Below, one piece after another: positions 1-5,693 of a stretch of DNA of 13,391 nt. The notes beneath the pieces were generated by a model that was not told where the DNA came from, made no database searches, and saw nothing but the letters and a program-made list of their open reading frames with translations. Source of the DNA: an uncultured Sutterella sp. (GTDB taxonomy: Bacteria > Pseudomonadota > Gammaproteobacteria > Burkholderiales > Burkholderiaceae_F); NCBI GenBank assembly GCA_905202595.1, contig CAJKSP010000052.1:1-13391 (forward strand), given 5' to 3'. A program made the translations under genes and the position numbers. How positions within the stretch are numbered: position 1 is the first letter of the stretch; every line of letters begins with the position of its first letter.

Positions 1-7
1 ATATTTC

Positions 8-520
8 CTAATTAGCAAAGAAGCCCTCAATTTGACTGTATATAATGTGCATCACAGAGAACTTCATGCGCTCAGCCCAGCTGCCGACGATGAGCGCCGG
101 CGTGAGGATCGCGAAGGTCATCTGGAAGAAGGCGAAGAGGATCTCGGGGATCGTGCCCGAGAGCGTGTCGACGCCGATGCCCATGAGGAAGGCCTTGGAG
201 AAGCCGCCCGCAAAGCCGCTGCCTTCGGAGAAGGCGATGGAATAGCCGACCGCCCACCAGAGAAGCGAGGCGACCATGCAGATGCCGACGGACTGCGCCA
301 GCGTGGAGAGGATGTTCTTCTTTCTCACCATGCCTGCGTAGAAAAGCGCGATGCCCGGGATCGTCATGAAGAGGACGAGCAGGCCCGCGACGAGCACCCA
401 GGCGGTGTCGGCTTTGTCGAGCGCGGGGGCCGCGTCTTCGGCAAGGGCTGCTGCCGGAAGAAGGAGAAGCGCTGCGGCTGCCGTTCCGAGGCGGCTGGCG
501 CAGAGGGTCTTGAGGTTCAT
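8..520 (-). CDS. amtB: Ammonium transporter AmtB, truncated at the 3' end
   Basis: Inner-membrane ammonium channel of the Amt/Mep/Rh family. Residues 1-28 form a cleavable signal peptide (AALLLLPAAALA-ED). It is followed by the family's first helices: a TAWVLVAGLLVLFMTIPGIA segment, FYAGMVRKKN, then FFQMTFAILTPALIVGSWAERMKFS at about residues 131-155. Amt proteins are about 400 residues or more. Here similarity stops at M157, and 13 unrelated residues (HIIYSQIEGFFAN) lead to a stop, so at least half of the channel, including the twin-His pore region, is missing. The last 50 bases are AT-rich and unlike the gene, which suggests an insertion or rearrangement, or a chimeric contig end. An AGGAG lies about 10 nt before the ATG. 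glnK is 135 nt upstream, the classical glnK-amtB order. As it stands the product should not work as a transporter. Confidence 0.88.
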   Translation of the reverse strand: MNLKTLCASRLGTAAAALLLLPAAALAEDAAPALDKADTAWVLVAGLLVLFMTIPGIALFYAGMVRKKNILSTLAQSVGICMVASLLWWAVGYSIAFSEGSGFAGGFSKAFLMGIGVDTLSGTIPEILFAFFQMTFAILTPALIVGSWAERMKFSVMHIIYSQIEGFFAN

Positions 521-655
521 TTCAGCGTAACTCCTGAAAGAGAAGCAAAGAGGGTGGCGGAAGCAGCGCAGAGCGCTGACAAGGCGTGCATGTAGTTGTT
601 TTCTGCCGCCTGCTGCCGCTCCGCCAAAGGGAAAGCGAGACGAGGCCGGCGGCCG

Positions 656-994
656 TCAGAGCGCCGCATCGTCGGTTTCGCCCGTGCGGATGCGGATGCA
701 GCGCTCAAGCGAGGTGACGAAAATCTTGCCGTCGCCCACGCGGCCGGTTCTGGCGGCCTTGAGCGCAGCTTCAATCGTCTGATCGACGAGGTCGTCCGAA
801 ACGGCCGCTTCAATCTTGATCTTGGGGAGAAAGTCGACCACGTACTCGGCGCCTCGATAGAGCTCCGTGTGGCCGCGCTGCCGTCCGAAGCCTTTGACTT
901 CGGTGACGGTCATGCCGTGGACGCCAATGTCGGCGAGAGCCTCTCGGACTTCGTCGAGCTTGAATGGCTTGATGATCATCGTGACGAGCTTCAT
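656..994 (-). CDS. glnK: Nitrogen regulatory protein P-II (GlnK/GlnB)
   Basis: Trimeric P-II signalling protein of 112 residues, the normal family length. It reports glutamine, 2-oxoglutarate and ATP/ADP status to targets such as AmtB, NtrB and the adenylyltransferase. The sequence follows E. coli GlnB closely: MKLVTMIIKPFKLDEVREAL at the N-terminus, GMTVTEVKGFGRQ, and the T-loop GHTELYRGAEY with uridylylation-site Tyr51, then GDGKIFV and a C-terminal IRIRTGETDDAAL. The start at 994 is chosen because an AAGGAGGA Shine-Dalgarno lies at 1002-1009. A longer reading frame back to 1123 would run through the sigma-54 promoter and lacks P-II similarity. Linkage to amtB and the NtrC/sigma-54 control region favour GlnK over GlnB. 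Confidence 0.95.
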   Translation of the reverse strand: MKLVTMIIKPFKLDEVREALADIGVHGMTVTEVKGFGRQRGHTELYRGAEYVVDFLPKIKIEAAVSDDLVDQTIEAALKAARTGRVGDGKIFVTSLERCIRIRTGETDDAAL

Positions 995-1101
995 GGAGCC
1001 GTCCTCCTTCGTATGCGTGTGCGGTTGGATGCCCGCGCGCCTCTTGGCGGAGCCTGCGGCTCTCGGGTCGAGACGGCGGAGAATCGACAAGAGGCATCCA
1101 A

Positions 1102-1116
1102 GCACAATGCGTGCCA
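1102..1116 (-). promoter_or_regulatory. Sigma-54 promoter of glnK-amtB
   Basis: On the minus strand the sequence reads TGGCACGCATTGTGC. It matches the sigma-54 consensus TGGCACG-N4-TTGC with a single mismatch and has the required GG-N10-GC spacing. Transcription would start about 12 nt downstream of the GC, giving a glnK leader of roughly 95-100 nt. The gene content (P-II protein and ammonium channel) and the upstream NtrC-like sites agree with nitrogen control. Confidence 0.8.
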
Positions 1117-1223
1117 AAGTCATTGGGCCTCTGCAGCGCTGCGGTCGAGCAATTCAAGCGAAAGCGGCCGGTTCAGGCGGTTGCGCCAGACTGCATTGGC
1201 CTGCATCAAAAGAGAAGAGCGCG

Positions 1224-1236
1224 TTGACTCAGTCAA
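1224..1236. repeat. Perfect 13-bp palindrome in the glnK upstream region
   Basis: TTGACTCAGTCAA has 6-bp arms around one base and lies between the NtrC sites and the sigma-54 promoter. It could be an operator for an additional regulator, or the TTGACT could act as a -35 element. No binding protein can be named. Apart from this palindrome and the sites listed separately, the 995-1556 gap shows no gene. Confidence 0.3.
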
Positions 1237-1370
1237 GGGACTTTATTTTTTTCGGCAGGATCGGGCATTCGGTTCGCAAATCCGGGCACCGGAAATGGGG
1301 ATGGCCGCGGTGCGTGCGGGGTTCGCTTCGTACGGAGGGCTGAAGCTAGGGAGGACGCAGCGAAGCGGCG

Positions 1371-1387
1371 TGCGCCAAAATTGTGCA
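1371..1387. promoter_or_regulatory. NtrC-like site, weaker tandem copy
   Basis: TGCGCCAAAATTGTGCA matches 10 of the 12 defined positions of TGCACC-N5-GGTGCA. Its start is 18 bp from the start of the strong site, with the same AAAAT centre. Paired strong and weak NtrC sites are typical of NtrC enhancers, where they allow oligomer assembly. Confidence 0.5.
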
Positions 1388-1406
1388 TTGCACCAAAATG
1401 GTGCAA
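1388..1406. promoter_or_regulatory. NtrC (NRI-P) enhancer site, strong
   Basis: TTGCACCAAAATGGTGCAA is a perfect inverted repeat with 8-bp arms and a 3-bp centre. It fits the NtrC consensus TGCACC-N5-GGTGCA at every defined position. It lies about 270 bp upstream of the sigma-54 promoter of glnK, a workable enhancer distance. It is also about 150 bp upstream of the divergent gene at 1557, so it might affect that gene too. Confidence 0.75.
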
Positions 1407-1503
1407 GCGCGGTGTGCTGAAGCTTTGCGGGCGGCCGAAAGCCCCTTGGACAGCTGCTTTAGGCGCTAGGCTTGACAGCTAGTCCGTCCAGTCAGCGGAT
1501 TCC

Positions 1504-1518
1504 CTCAAAATATTTGAG
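1504..1518. repeat. Small inverted repeat upstream of the 1557 gene
   Basis: CTCAAA-ATA-TTTGAG is a perfect 6-bp inverted repeat about 38 bp before the ATG at 1557. A TTGACA at 1472-1477 lies upstream, but no good -10 box follows at 16-18 bp. The site may be an operator or a leader hairpin. Its role is unknown. Confidence 0.25.
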
Positions 1519-1556
1519 CGCGGCGCGCTGTGCTGCGCTTCGCATAGGCGTTCGAC

Positions 1557-1991
1557 ATGAAGCAGAAGCTGCAGAAAAATTTAGCCGTCCTGGCGCTGGT
1601 GATCGTCTTCATCACGCTGGCGTTTTCTGGCGGCGAAACGAAGGAGCCGACGCCTGCCGAGTCGGCGGTGATCCGCTGGGTGACGGCGTCCTATTCCGGC
1701 AGTGAAAGCGACATGAAGCTGGCGCTCACTGAGAGTTCGGAAGCTCGCAGCGGCTTGAAGAGCTTGTCCAAGGTGCTTGCCGCCATTGCGGAAGCCAGAG
1801 GCGGATTGAAGAGCGTCTCTGCGGAAGAGCTGCGCACGGTCGGCGCTGCGCCGTCGGCTGAAGCGCGCAGGAGCGTGCGCTGGCGCGCAGTCTTCGGCAC
1901 GGGCGACGAGTCTGAAGGCGTGGCGGAGGCGGTCGAAGAAAACGGCCGATGGCTTGTTGATTTGCCGGAGAAGGCCGGTCTGCAGCCATGA
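1557..1991 (+). CDS. Small exported protein of unknown function
   Basis: A 144-residue protein not assigned to a family with confidence. Residues 1-7 are basic (MKQKLQK). Residues 8-22 are hydrophobic (NLAVLALVIVFITLAF) and are followed by SGGETKEPTP, so it has either a signal peptide or a single membrane anchor facing the periplasm. The remainder is about 120 residues of acidic, Ala/Ser/Glu-rich sequence beginning AESAVIRWVTASYSG and ending with a WRAVFGTGDE ... NGRWLVDLPEKAGL stretch. This layout resembles small NTF2/cystatin-like lipoproteins of the DUF4878 kind, but that is only a resemblance. The position where such lipoproteins carry the lipobox Cys is a Ser. The Shine-Dalgarno is weak. 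It converges on hns. Confidence 0.65.
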   Translation: MKQKLQKNLAVLALVIVFITLAFSGGETKEPTPAESAVIRWVTASYSGSESDMKLALTESSEARSGLKSLSKVLAAIAEARGGLKSVSAEELRTVGAAPSAEARRSVRWRAVFGTGDESEGVAEAVEENGRWLVDLPEKAGLQP

Positions 1992-2040
1992 AGGCAGCCG
2001 CGCCGGCAGCTGCCGGTGCTGGAGGCGAAGCGGCTTAATT

Positions 2041-2072
2041 AAAAAAACGGGGCAGACATTTTTGTCTGCCCC
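2041..2072 (-). terminator. Intrinsic terminator of the hns-like gene
   Basis: GGGGCAGACA-TTTT-TGTCTGCCCC is a perfect 10-bp stem at 2049-2072. Read on the minus strand it is followed by C-G and a run of seven T, a textbook rho-independent terminator 15 nt after the hns stop. The plus strand lacks a T tract, so the convergent 1557 gene is not well served. A separate CCGGC-AGCT-GCCGG hairpin lies at 2003-2016. Confidence 0.88.
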
Positions 2073-2087
2073 AGCCTTGAAAGGTGA

Positions 2088-2396
2088 TCAGCCAATCAGG
2101 AAATCGTCCTTCTGCTTGCCGCTCGCCAGCGCTTCGCGCATCCAGACGGGTTCGCGGCCGCGGCCGGTCCATGTCTTGCCGGAAATCGGATCGCGATACT
2201 TGGGCTTTGCGGCCGGGCGGGCGCTCGATTGCGTCTTGGCGCCGGCAAAGCGGAAGCACGATGCATCAAGGCCGAACTGATCGATGAGCGTCTGGACCTC
2301 GGCAATCGCTTCTTTGCGAAGCTGCTTCACTTGGGCGTCCAAGTTTTCACGCTGCTTCGAAAATTCCTGCAGCTGCTGCATGAGGGTGGCGTCCAT
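2088..2396 (-). CDS. H-NS-family nucleoid-associated protein
   Basis: A DNA-binding nucleoid protein of 102 residues, the size of the short beta-proteobacterial H-NS-like (BpH3/Bv3F-type) proteins. Residues 1-45 are a predicted helical oligomerisation segment (MDATLMQQLQEFSKQRENL...QLRKEAIAEVQTLIDQFG). The C-terminal H-NS domain is KYRDPISGKTWTGRGREPVW. Its RGR-containing loop is the AT-rich minor-groove reader in this family. The start at 2396 has a GGAGGA at 2403-2408; an in-frame ATG 33 nt upstream has no such site. H-NS proteins silence AT-rich, often horizontally acquired DNA. The AT-rich repeat-bearing region directly upstream could be a target of its own product; that is inference. Confidence 0.92.
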   Translation of the reverse strand: MDATLMQQLQEFSKQRENLDAQVKQLRKEAIAEVQTLIDQFGLDASCFRFAGAKTQSSARPAAKPKYRDPISGKTWTGRGREPVWMREALASGKQKDDFLIG

Positions 2397-2465
2397 TTTT
2401 ATTCCTCCGAGAAAAAAGGGGCGATGCATTAATCATTCACCTAAAGCGAAGGCGGAGACATATGA

Positions 2466-2516
2466 ATCTTGTCAGAAGATGCAATAAAAACAATTGGCAT
2501 CTTGCAATGACAAGAT
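2466..2516. repeat. Nested inverted repeat in the hns-LysR intergenic region
   Basis: ATCTTGTCA (2466-2474) pairs perfectly with TGACAAGAT (2508-2516). Inside it AAGATGC (2476-2482) pairs with GCATCTT (2497-2503), giving a 9-bp plus 7-bp stem with a 14-nt loop. It lies 70 bp upstream of the hns start in AT-rich DNA. It could be an operator (for example autoregulation) or fold in RNA. Confidence 0.5.
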
Positions 2517-2539
2517 CAAAAAGGAAATGCTCTCGCAAT

Positions 2540-2609
2540 GGATAGAGCATATATTAAAATATCAGCTCAAGGCTCTATCCTGCATTTCAATAATAATGGA
2601 ATGCAGGAT
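2540..2609 (+). promoter_or_regulatory. Two overlapping, mutually exclusive hairpins
   Basis: GGATAGAGC (2540-2548) pairs perfectly with GCTCTATCC (2572-2580). ATCCTGCATTTC (2577-2588) pairs with GGAATGCAGGAT (2598-2609), 12 bp with one T-G wobble and a 9-nt AT-only loop. The two share ATCC at 2577-2580, so only one can form at full length at a time. The stretch 2397-2825 contains no open frame that looks coding. With the terminator at 2733 this resembles a structured RNA leader or small RNA. No convincing promoter was found, so transcription is inferred. Confidence 0.45.
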
Positions 2610-2732
2610 CAAATGCCAATAATATTTTTTGACGTGCAAAACAGGATTCGGTTTCTTCAGGTTTGCTTTGATGCCTCATTCTCAAATGTCGTCGGCTATA
2701 TTGATCTTTGATGAATGGATAGAAGCAGTCTG

Positions 2733-2771
2733 AAGGCAGACGTCTTCAGGATGAAGGCTGCCTTATTTTTT
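2733..2771 (+). terminator. Intrinsic terminator or attenuator upstream of the LysR gene
   Basis: AAGGCAG (2733-2739) pairs with CTGCCTT (2758-2764), with an inner CTTC/GAAG stem (2744-2747 with 2753-2756). ATTTTTT follows at 2765-2771. No protein gene on the plus strand ends upstream: hns reads away and its start is 340 nt off. So the terminator must end a non-coding transcript or attenuate the LysR mRNA. CTGAAG (2730-2735) can pair instead with CTTCAG (2744-2749), and GTCTG (2728-2732) with CAGAC (2737-2741). Both would break the terminator stem, as an antiterminator does. Confidence 0.6.
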
Positions 2772-2825
2772 AGAAAATGTCTTATGCAATCTTTTAGCGC
2801 GGAGCTGCAAAGGAAGATTGCGCTA

Positions 2826-2864
2826 ATGAAACGACTATCGGGATGGGCATGGCATCTGAAATAG
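2826..2864 (+). CDS. Possible 12-residue leader peptide overlapping the LysR start
   Basis: ATG at 2826 opens MKRLSGWAWHLK and stops at TAG 2862-2864. It has a good Shine-Dalgarno, AAGGAAG at 2810-2816, with 9-nt spacing. The LysR gene starts inside it (2843 or 2849, other frame) and has no site of its own, so translational coupling is plausible. Two Trp in twelve residues is notable but too little to claim Trp attenuation. It may be fortuitous. Confidence 0.35.
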   Translation: MKRLSGWAWHLK

Positions 2865-3811
2865 ACAATCTGGAAACTTGGAGAATTTTCCTCGAGTATG
2901 TAAGAACAGGTTCAGTGAGAGAAACTGCCCGATTGCTGAAAGTCGATCCTTCAGTGATCAGCCGGCGAATTGATGCTTTAGAGTCCGCTTTGGGACTGCA
3001 GCTGACAGTTCGCAGCGGGCGTTCGCGCTTGCTGACTGAAACAGGGGCCAATGCCGCCCGCAGATTTGCGCCGATTCTTCGTTCTGCAGGCATAGCGCAG
3101 GCGGCTCTTCGAAAAGGCGCGCCAGCCGTTGAACGAACGCTGCACATCGTGGCTCCCATTGGGTATACGCATGAGATTGTCCGGCGCGCCGCTGTGCGAT
3201 TTGCTGCTCGTTATCGCTCTGTGCGCTTCTGGCTTGAATCTTGGCCTTACGGTGCGGAGCGCTTTCAGGATTTGGGGGCCGGAATCGACCTCATTATCAC
3301 GACTATTCGGCGCGCCAATCCTGCTTTTCACATTGAAGAGCTGTCGAAGCACAGAACGATATGCACGGCATCTCCGAGCTTTTTGCGGCAGTTTCCTCTT
3401 CTGAAGCGCCCGGGAGATCTGATGGATCTGCCTCTCGCGGGCAATGTGCAATTCATCACTGGACAGGTGTTTCGTCATCGCAAGACTGGCGAAGAAGTGG
3501 CTATTGATTCTTCTTTTCAAATATTGAGCGACAACAGCCAAGCGCTTGCTGAAATAGCGGCAACCGGCGACGCCTTGCTTTTAGGATGCCCTTATACCGT
3601 CGCTGCTCCTTTTATTCGAGAAGGGCGTCTTGTGGAAGCGCTCCCTGATTGGCGTCTGCCGGACAATCATGTATTCGCTTATTCGGCTGAGGCTGAGTGG
3701 AGCAATCCGGATTCGCTCGTTTCTTCATTCGTTCGCTGTCTGAAGGAAACATCCGATCTTTGCGCAGCATTGGCAGATGCAGTTTTCGAAATGCCGCGGA
3801 ATGAGAGCTGA
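2843..3811 (+). CDS. LysR-type transcriptional regulator
   Basis: A 322-residue LysR-family regulator of usual length, acting as a cytoplasmic DNA-binding tetramer that senses a small effector. The N-terminal winged helix spans about residues 9-68: LETWRIFLEYVRTGSVRET, then LLKVDPSVISRRIDALESAL, then GLQLTVRSGRSRLLTETG, followed by the linker helix. The remainder (about 95-300) is the effector-binding domain, opening with TLHIVAPIGYTHEIVRRA and containing ILSDNSQALAEIAATGDALLLG. The start could be ATG 2843 or 2849; neither has a clear Shine-Dalgarno. The next gene in the same direction, 225 bp on, is a Tat flavoprotein reductase, and such reductases are often controlled by a neighbouring LysR protein responding to the substrate. 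The effector is unknown. Codon use is somewhat less GC-rich than in the flavoprotein genes. Confidence 0.92.
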   Translation: MGMASEIDNLETWRIFLEYVRTGSVRETARLLKVDPSVISRRIDALESALGLQLTVRSGRSRLLTETGANAARRFAPILRSAGIAQAALRKGAPAVERTLHIVAPIGYTHEIVRRAAVRFAARYRSVRFWLESWPYGAERFQDLGAGIDLIITTIRRANPAFHIEELSKHRTICTASPSFLRQFPLLKRPGDLMDLPLAGNVQFITGQVFRHRKTGEEVAIDSSFQILSDNSQALAEIAATGDALLLGCPYTVAAPFIREGRLVEALPDWRLPDNHVFAYSAEAEWSNPDSLVSSFVRCLKETSDLCAALADAVFEMPRNES

Positions 3812-3825
3812 GAGGGCTGATGCCA

Positions 3826-3848
3826 ATTGTTGCTTCATCAGCAACAAT
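3826..3848 (+). terminator. Hairpin after the LysR gene (weak terminator or operator)
   Basis: ATTGTTGCT-TCATC-AGCAACAAT is a perfect 9-bp stem with a 5-nt loop, 14 nt after the LysR stop. No T tract follows, so it is not a standard intrinsic terminator. It may end transcription with Rho or serve as a regulator site in front of the flavoprotein gene. Confidence 0.35.
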
Positions 3849-3929
3849 CATCCGCTTCCTTTGTCTTCGGTCATCCGACTGCGCTGTGCGGTGTCTTTTG
3901 CTGGCTGATGGTCGTAAAAGTGCATTGCA

Positions 3930-3956
3930 GTCAACGGTTCGAATGGACTTGTTGAC
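3930..3956. promoter_or_regulatory. Candidate operator upstream of the first flavoprotein
   Basis: GTCAAC and GTTGAC form an inverted repeat separated by 15 bp, ending 79 bp before the flavoprotein ATG. LysR-type sites are partial dyads of about this size with a T-N11-A core, so this is a candidate for the adjacent regulator. The right arm contains TTGACA at 3952-3957, but no good -10 element follows at normal spacing. Confidence 0.3.
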
Positions 3957-4035
3957 AGCGAGATGACCGCTGAAGCCGCCCTTTAGCGACGGTAAGCCGC
4001 CATCTCTTCTGATCGTGCTGATAAAGGAGAGAAGC

Positions 4036-5550
4036 ATGTCGAATCTCAAACTCGATCGTCGCCGGCTGCTGTTTGGATCTGCTGCGGCTGCGCTGAGCGT
4101 CGGCGCTTTGCCTGCGCTGCAGGCAGCCGAAACGGATGGCGGCTCCAAGCTGCCCGACAAATGGGATGAAACGTTTGATGTGGTGATTGTCGGGAGCGGC
4201 TTTGCGGGACGTGCCGCCGCTGCAGCCGCCGCTCAGGCCGGTGCGAAGACGGTCATCTTCGAAAAGATGCCGGTCGCAGGAGGCAACAGCGCGATCAACG
4301 GCGGGGGCTACGCCTGCTGGACAGACAATCGCCATATGCGAGAAAAGCTTGGCCTCGGAGAAGATTCGGCGGAGCTGCACAAGGCCGACTGCTTGAAAGG
4401 CGGCAATTTCTTCAATATGCCGGAGCTCGTCGACGTGCTGGTCAACAATGCGCCGGAGGCCATGAACTGGATGCTTGACGAGGGCGGGCTGGAGCTGCAG
4501 AACAACATAGGCCGCGTCGGCGGGCATTCTGCCTATCGAGATCACATGGCTGCCTCCAATTCAGGACAGAGCTATCTGGATGCGCTTGAGCGCATCGGCA
4601 GGAAATACGGCGCAGGCAAGGTTCGAACCCGCCAGGAGGTTGTGCGCTTGTATAAGGATGGCACAGGCCGCATCGTTGGCGTTGCTGTGAAGTCTCGCAG
4701 AGTGGAGAAGAATGTGCGGGCCCTTCGAGGCGTCGTGCTCGCTGCAGGCGGATTTGCGCGAGATGTCGAGTATCGGCTGAAGCTGGTTCCGACGCTTTCA
4801 GCGGCCTACAACTCGACCAATCAGCCCGGCGCAACGGCCGATACGCTAATGATGGCGCTTGAGTCCGGTGCTGATGCTCTGCATCTGGCGTTTATTCAGC
4901 TTTATCCGACGGCCAATCCTGATGGCGGCATTATCGACAAGCCGGCGCTTTATCCGACGCGGGGACCGGGCTTCGGCGCGATTTTCGTCACCAAGGCTGG
5001 CAAGCGGTTTGTCTCCGAACTGGCTACCCGCGATGTGGTTTCGCAAGCTGAGATTGCCACAGGAGACGATCGCACTTGGTGCGTCTTTTCTCAAGCAATG
5101 GTGGAGAAAATGACGACGCAGGCCGAGATTGACGAGTATGCAGGCCGAGGCCGCGTGAAGCGAGGCGAGACGATTGAGGCGCTCGCCAAGGCTATGGATG
5201 TTCCGCCGGCTGTTTTGTCGGAAACGATTGCAGAGCATAACAAGGCAGTTGCTGCCGGCGAAGACAAGGCATTCGGCAAGCCGATGACCAAAGCGATGCT
5301 GCCTATTGAAGCCGGACCTTTCTATGCCGTGGCCCAGTGGCCGTCGGTGCATCATTGTCAAGGCGGCGTGCGAATCAACAGCAAGGCCGAGGTGCTGGAT
5401 GTTCGCGGGAAGCCCATCAGAGGCCTCTATGCTGCCGGCGAATTTGTCGGCGGCGTTCACGGCAACAATCGTTTGGGCGGCAATGCGACGAGCGAAGCCA
5501 TTGTCTTCGGACGAATCGCTGGACGGAATGCCGCGGCGAGCCGTGCATAG
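4036..5550 (+). CDS. Tat-exported FAD reductase of the fumarate/urocanate reductase family
   Basis: A 504-residue periplasmic flavoprotein equivalent to the flavin domain of flavocytochrome c, expected to reduce the C=C bond of an unsaturated organic acid. The start at 4036 has AAAGGAG 7 nt upstream. Residues 7-30 are a Tat signal (DRRRLLFGS then an Ala-rich segment ending ALQA). The FAD-binding GSGFAG is at 53-58, FEK at 75-77, and GGNSAINGGGY at 82-92. Against Shewanella Fcc3 the catalytic Arg (R402) corresponds to R332 in ELATRD, the His pair to H439-H440, and R544 to R479 in NNRLGGNA. The substrate His of QxHPT is Tyr290 (QLYPT), the change known in urocanate reductase UrdA. No heme or FMN-binding domain is fused, so electrons must come from a separate cytochrome, probably the one at 10519. 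Urocanate or another enoate is more likely than fumarate; the substrate is not proven. Confidence 0.9.
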   Translation: MSNLKLDRRRLLFGSAAAALSVGALPALQAAETDGGSKLPDKWDETFDVVIVGSGFAGRAAAAAAAQAGAKTVIFEKMPVAGGNSAINGGGYACWTDNRHMREKLGLGEDSAELHKADCLKGGNFFNMPELVDVLVNNAPEAMNWMLDEGGLELQNNIGRVGGHSAYRDHMAASNSGQSYLDALERIGRKYGAGKVRTRQEVVRLYKDGTGRIVGVAVKSRRVEKNVRALRGVVLAAGGFARDVEYRLKLVPTLSAAYNSTNQPGATADTLMMALESGADALHLAFIQLYPTANPDGGIIDKPALYPTRGPGFGAIFVTKAGKRFVSELATRDVVSQAEIATGDDRTWCVFSQAMVEKMTTQAEIDEYAGRGRVKRGETIEALAKAMDVPPAVLSETIAEHNKAVAAGEDKAFGKPMTKAMLPIEAGPFYAVAQWPSVHHCQGGVRINSKAEVLDVRGKPIRGLYAAGEFVGGVHGNNRLGGNATSEAIVFGRIAGRNAAASRA

Positions 5551-5569
5551 CGCCTAGGGGGCACACATG

Positions 5570-5601
5570 AACCCGCATCAGCATGTCTGATGCGGGTTTT
5601 T
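5570..5601 (+). terminator. Intrinsic terminator of the first flavoprotein gene
   Basis: AACCCGCATCAG (5570-5581) pairs perfectly with CTGATGCGGGTT (5587-5598) around a 5-nt loop and runs into TTTTT at 5597-5601. It lies 20 nt after the flavoprotein stop and separates it from the histidine kinase gene, which should have its own promoter. Confidence 0.92.
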
Positions 5602-5693
5602 GCCGGTCGAAGAAAGGGCGGCTGGTGTGCTGAAGAGCGGCAGAATGATGAATGGAACTTTGCCTACTTGACGTCGTTTTGAAGACAGAATCC

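Noticed and set aside
995..1123. 43-residue N-terminal extension of GlnK
   Set aside because: It would include the sigma-54 promoter sequence and lacks P-II similarity; the strong Shine-Dalgarno supports the start at 994.
596..1420. 274-residue plus-strand frame over glnK and its promoter
   Set aside because: It covers the reverse of glnK and the NtrC/sigma-54 region; no protein family is seen.
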